Positions 60,647 to 64,000 of a DNA stretch of 64,000 bases are shown piece by piece (the first letter of the stretch is position 1; each line of letters starts with the position of its first letter). The notes under the pieces are model-generated. The model made no database searches. It saw nothing but the letters and a program-made list of their open reading frames with translations, and was not told the origin of the DNA. The position numbers and the translations under genes were made by a program. The stretch lies in NCBI RefSeq assembly GCF_045063725.1, contig NZ_CP173695.1. One strand, written 5' to 3'. The stretch comes from Sellimonas catena (GTDB taxonomy: Bacteria; Bacillota; Clostridia; Lachnospirales; Lachnospiraceae).

Positions 60647-62376
60647 AGGTCAAATACCTCCTCAAGACTTCCAGATAATTCTATCTCTAAATCCATAATC
60701 TCTGTCATGATTTCTGCAGATGGTCTTGGTGCTTCATACTTGTAGAAATATCTTGTAAACGGAATCTCATATCCCACCTTTGATTTTTTCTCATCAATCC
60801 ATGCATCTGGTGCAAATGGCAATACTTCCCTCTCAAAATATTCTTTGATATCCTCTTTCAAAGGTACATTTTCTGTATCTCGAAGATTTTTATCGGGCTG
60901 TTTTTTACCTTTTTTTAGAACAAGATTTCCCTCGTCATCACGGAGCGGTCTTTCTACTGTTATCTTTGTATAACCAAAATCCTCGTTATCGTAAATCTGG
61001 CTGATTTCACTCGCTTTAAAATCACCATATATCTTTGTAATCTCAGCGATATCCTCCTCAGATATATCATTTCGCTTATTTCCCAATGCTTTTCTTCTCT
61101 TCACAAACATCTCATTGGCATTGATAAGCTGTACTTTCCCCTCTCTGACTGTACCTGCCTTTTTATTTGACAATACCCAGATATAGGTTGCAATTCCTGT
61201 GTTGTAGAAAATATCATTCGGTAAAGCAATGATTGCCTCAAGCAAATCATTTTCAAGGATATGTCTTCTGATTTCAGAAGGTCCGCTTCCTGCATCTCCT
61301 GTAAAGAGTGGTGAACCATTATGAATGATTGCAATTCTACTTCCACCCTTATCAATATCTTTCATTTTTGATATTGCTGTCATAAGGAAAAGCATCTGTC
61401 CATCGCTTGCAGCCGGAAGTCCTGCTCCAAATCTTCCTCCAAAGCCAAGCTTAGCCTCTTCCTCTACTTTTGCCTTTTCATTCTTCCATTCACGTCCAAA
61501 CGGCGGATTTGAAAGGATATAGTCAAAGGTACTGCCTGCAAACTGGTCATCCGATAATGTGTTTCCGTCCTTGATATAATCAGCATTGTTACCCTTAATC
61601 AGCATATCAGCCTTACAGATTGCAAATGTCTGGTCATTGATTTCCTGACCGAACGATACAAGCTCTGTAGATGCATTCAGACTATGTAAATATTCCTCTG
61701 CTACAGAAAGCATACCTCCGGTTCCACAGGCAGGATCATAAATTGTCTTTGCCACATTATTGCCAGAAAGGATGTCATTATCATCATAGAAGAGAATATT
61801 AACCATAAGTTGGATAACTTCTCTTGGAGTGTAATGCTGTCCTGCATCTTCATTATGAGACTCAGAGAATCTTCTTATAATTTCTTCAAAAATATATCCC
61901 ATTTCAAGGTTAGAGATTTCATTCGGATGAAGATTTCCTCTGTCTGTTGTATATTCCTTTAAAACAATATACAGAATCCCCTTATTTGCCATCGTTGTGA
62001 TGTGTCCATCAAACTTAAATTTTTCCAGAATATCCCGCACATTTGCTGAAAATTTATTCAGATACTCTCTAAAATTCTCCTCAATGTGGTCAGGATCATC
62101 CATAAGTCTTTCAAATGTATATTTACTTGTATTGTAAAAATCCTTTTTTGAAGCCTTACGAAGTAAAATATCTTTCATTGGAAGATTCTTTACTTCATCG
62201 TATTTCTGTAATACCGCATCCTTCGTATCTGAGAGAATACAGTCAAAACGTCTGATTACTGTAAGTGGTAATATAACATCTCCATATTCATGTGGTTTAT
62301 ATACACCGGTAAGCTTATCTGCTATTGCCCATATTAGGTCTGCTTTCTGATCTATTTTTGCACTTCTCGTAGCCAT
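60643..62376 (-). CDS. hsdM: Type I restriction-modification methylase (HsdM), second system
   Basis: 577 residues. 'DPACGTGGMLSVAEEYLHSL' (SAM site) and 'ILSNPPFGREW' (NPPF). N-terminal helical domain with 'LIWAIADKLTGVYKPHEYGD' and 'GQHYTPREVIQLMVNIL'. It belongs to a subtype different from the hsdM at 28035. With hsdS truncated and no hsdR here, the system is probably inactive unless helped by another HsdS. Confidence 0.9.
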   Translation of the reverse strand: MATRSAKIDQKADLIWAIADKLTGVYKPHEYGDVILPLTVIRRFDCILSDTKDAVLQKYDEVKNLPMKDILLRKASKKDFYNTSKYTFERLMDDPDHIEENFREYLNKFSANVRDILEKFKFDGHITTMANKGILYIVLKEYTTDRGNLHPNEISNLEMGYIFEEIIRRFSESHNEDAGQHYTPREVIQLMVNILFYDDNDILSGNNVAKTIYDPACGTGGMLSVAEEYLHSLNASTELVSFGQEINDQTFAICKADMLIKGNNADYIKDGNTLSDDQFAGSTFDYILSNPPFGREWKNEKAKVEEEAKLGFGGRFGAGLPAASDGQMLFLMTAISKMKDIDKGGSRIAIIHNGSPLFTGDAGSGPSEIRRHILENDLLEAIIALPNDIFYNTGIATYIWVLSNKKAGTVREGKVQLINANEMFVKRRKALGNKRNDISEEDIAEITKIYGDFKASEISQIYDNEDFGYTKITVERPLRDDEGNLVLKKGKKQPDKNLRDTENVPLKEDIKEYFEREVLPFAPDAWIDEKKSKVGYEIPFTRYFYKYEAPRPSAEIMTEIMDLEIELSGSLEEVFDL

Positions 62377-62400
62377 TTACATTTTCCTCCATAAGGTAAT

Positions 62401-62616
62401 TTACTTTTCTTTGTTATCTGGTACATAGTCAATCAAATCTCCAAAGTTACAATCCAACTCTTTGCAGATTTTTTCCAAAACAGATAGTTTCACCGACTCG
62501 CAGTTTGTCATCTTTGCTATTGTACTGGAGCTAAGACCAGTCTTGGCACACAAATCTCCTTTTTTCATTCCGTGGTCAATTAACTGTTTCCATAATCCAT
62601 TATAACTAATTGCCAT
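62401..62616 (-). CDS. XRE-family regulator (YozG-like), RM controller
   Basis: 71 residues, essentially one helix-turn-helix (LIDHGMKKGDLCAKTGLSSS, 'LSVLEKICKELDCNFGDLID'). Lies 24 bp upstream of hsdM on the same strand; small XRE proteins in this place often tune type I RM expression. Confidence 0.8.
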   Translation of the reverse strand: MAISYNGLWKQLIDHGMKKGDLCAKTGLSSSTIAKMTNCESVKLSVLEKICKELDCNFGDLIDYVPDNKEK

Positions 62617-62858
62617 CCTCTTTTCCTCCGTTTAATGTGCAATCAATATCAAAATTATTTTATCACACAAAAAACTCCTTGTACAATTCGCATTTACAAA
62701 TATCACATATCTTTTTTCAAATATTGAATATCTTTTTTAATTTATTCACAAACCTTTTGAATTTATCTGCTACAGATACTCTTTTCCTAATTGGTGTGGT
62801 TAGAAGAAAAACATCTCCAATCTGCTTTCATTATAACGTTCAATCCATATTTACGCAT
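62617..62858. other. AT-rich control region upstream of RM regulator
   Basis: No gene seen. Probable promoter area for the regulator and hsdM, but no clear consensus promoter identified. Confidence 0.4.
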
Positions 62859-62896
62859 TAAAAAAGGATGCAGGGATTGACTCCCTACATCCTTCA
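62859..62896 (-). terminator. Terminator of right-edge ICE gene
   Basis: AAGGATGTAGGGA-GTCAA-TCCCTGCATCCTT then TTTTAATG on the minus strand; 20 bp past the stop of the right-edge gene. Confidence 0.85.
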
Positions 62897-62916
62897 TTAG
62901 AATTATAATATTATAC

Positions 62917-64000
62917 TTATCTCACACCCCGATCAGCCCCTCTCTCCGGCTTATCTTTTCCCTGCTTTTCTTGAATAATCCTCTTATTAATCTCAAGCCG
63001 TTCATGAATGGATAATTTCTTATCTTTTCCAACTACCGCCTGCTTCTGTTGTACCTGTTTCCTATCTGCTTTTCCTGCATCCTTGACCACTGCATTCGCT
63101 TCGGTACTTGTTCCCCGCTCATCTGCTCTTCCTTCATTTCTTTCCGTTATCTGCTGTTCTCGTCTCTCTTTCACACCTTTTTCTTCCAGATTGCAAAAGC
63201 TCTGCAGATACGGAAGCACATGATTCTGCATGTCTGTCAGATCTTCCATATATTTTTGGAACTCTTCACTTCCTTTACCTTTCTGGTAATTGATCCAATA
63301 CTCATCTGTAAGCTTCATTTCATTATCATACTTCAACTGACTCACAATACCGCCATGTCCATTTCCAATATCTATTGACTTCTTGAAATGATGCAGCATC
63401 TGTTCACCTTTTTCCGCATAATATACAGTCACATATATCTTTGTGATTTTTGTAGGTTCCTCTGTCTTCGAATCACGTTTTGCATACCATTCTTTATCCA
63501 TTTCTGCTGTTTTTGCATCCAGCTCGGATAACTTCTGACATCTTGGATTCATGAGAGCACTTTCTTCACAATAGTTTACATACACCATTGGTTCCAGATT
63601 CTTTGGAAACTCCGGCTCATAGACTTTCAGTCTTTCAATCAATACACCTGCACGCACAGACTGGTCACATTCTTCGTCTACAATATCCTTCAGATAAGAA
63701 ATATAAGAATGTGTATTGCCACTCTGCAAATCCAACATCACCTCTTGTACCGTATTTTCTCCCGTCTCCACATTATCTCGATACTCATACGGATCAAAAG
63801 CTTCTGCAATCTCATCCAATGCCTCTGCCAACTGTTCTGTGGTCATCTTCTCTGGATACATTGCTTCCCGAACATCCCGCATTGGTACATACTTATAGTC
63901 CGGCAATGCATCATGAATTTTCTCAATCCCTTCCCGTATCAGTGCAAGTTCTCCATAAAATCGAACATCGTCCATCAGATTTCCAAGTACTGTATTTCCT
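62917..64000 (-). CDS. ICE-type hypothetical protein, 5' end probably beyond window
   Basis: The frame is open from the right edge, with an internal ATG at 63975. About 350 visible residues: 'DVRFYGELALIREGIEKIHD', 'TEQLAEALDEIAEAFDPYEY', 'TVQEVMLDLQSGNTHSYISY'. A middle part mentions few hydrophobic residues, and the tail is very charged and repetitive (EKGVKERREQQITERNEGRA). It resembles the accessory domains found in very large proteins of clostridial integrative elements. I cannot name the domain. Intracellular, no membrane segment. Confidence 0.6.
   Translation of the reverse strand, partial: GNTVLGNLMDDVRFYGELALIREGIEKIHDALPDYKYVPMRDVREAMYPEKMTTEQLAEALDEIAEAFDPYEYRDNVETGENTVQEVMLDLQSGNTHSYISYLKDIVDEECDQSVRAGVLIERLKVYEPEFPKNLEPMVYVNYCEESALMNPRCQKLSELDAKTAEMDKEWYAKRDSKTEEPTKITKIYVTVYYAEKGEQMLHHFKKSIDIGNGHGGIVSQLKYDNEMKLTDEYWINYQKGKGSEEFQKYMEDLTDMQNHVLPYLQSFCNLEEKGVKERREQQITERNEGRADERGTSTEANAVVKDAGKADRKQVQQKQAVVGKDKKLSIHERLEINKRIIQEKQGKDKPERGADRGVR

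Noticed and set aside
1..64000. tRNA or rRNA genes as integration targets
   Set aside because: No tRNA cloverleaf or rRNA sequence was recognised at any repeat or junction by eye.

Overview
The window looks like a mobile-element-rich segment of a low-GC Gram-positive gut anaerobe, most likely Lachnospiraceae or a close clostridial relative. The support is indirect: AGGAGG-type ribosome binding sites before most genes, a mosaic tet(O/32/O)-like gene, Cys-rich KTR proteins, a TnpV protein, two MobC/relaxase modules and sigma-like regulators typical of clostridial integrative elements. I saw no rRNA, tRNA or CRISPR array.

Layout. 1-8.5 kb: a decaying segment. It holds a WYL regulator cut by the window edge, a GNAT gene with an in-frame stop, a DinB-like gene, an ECF sigma/anti-sigma pair fused by an internal deletion, an IS1182-family element, a MerR-type membrane regulator and a higher-GC MFS transporter. 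8.7-15.9 kb: a 68-residue zinc-ribbon gene split by a 7,012-bp insertion made of two IS21-family elements. The second of these was itself hit by a 1,756-bp IS flanked by 21-bp direct repeats. A 6-bp duplication (TTCTTG) flanks the whole insertion, and removing one copy restores the reading frame exactly.

16.0-31.1 kb: an AT-rich defence island bounded by perfect 102-bp direct repeats. It holds a RelBE-type module with a frameshifted toxin. Next come four TIR or TIR-like proteins (one fused to a SLOG domain, one with an unrecognised N-terminal domain) and a small membrane protein. Last is a type I restriction-modification operon in the order fic - hsdM - hsdS - AbiJ-like - membrane coiled coil - hsdR. 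The TIR/SLOG cluster is the best candidate for an undescribed, Thoeris-like system.

31.2-46.3 kb: an AlbA/Schlafen-type regulator with an 11-bp tandem repeat inside its gene, an XRE regulator, and a 6.5-kb redox/sulfur island. That island carries DUF134-NifX, a NapH-like protein, ferredoxin, a Crp/Fnr regulator, a CoA-disulfide-reductase-like/rhodanese protein, rhodanese and thioredoxin. It is flanked by 41-bp duplications of the 3' end of a sigma-like gene. Two of its promoters share the operator TGTCAA-N8-TTGACA. Then follow an ArpU-like regulator, an SOS-type UmuC/DinB polymerase, an XRE/ImmA pair and a Nudix hydrolase.

46.5-64 kb: a MobC/relaxase module with an oriT-like palindrome, a SIMPL protein, and an ADP-ribosylglycohydrolase/SseB-like fusion. 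A resistance insert of about 7.7 kb follows (about 50.36-58.06 kb): truncated relaxase, MobC, XRE, a Cfr/RlmN-family methyltransferase behind a leader-peptide attenuator, transposon remnants, the mosaic tet gene with its leader, and TnpV. After it come a truncated helicase fused to a truncated hsdS, hsdM and its XRE regulator, and a large ICE-type protein running off the right edge.

All family names come from reading motifs by eye and from general knowledge. No database search was run.
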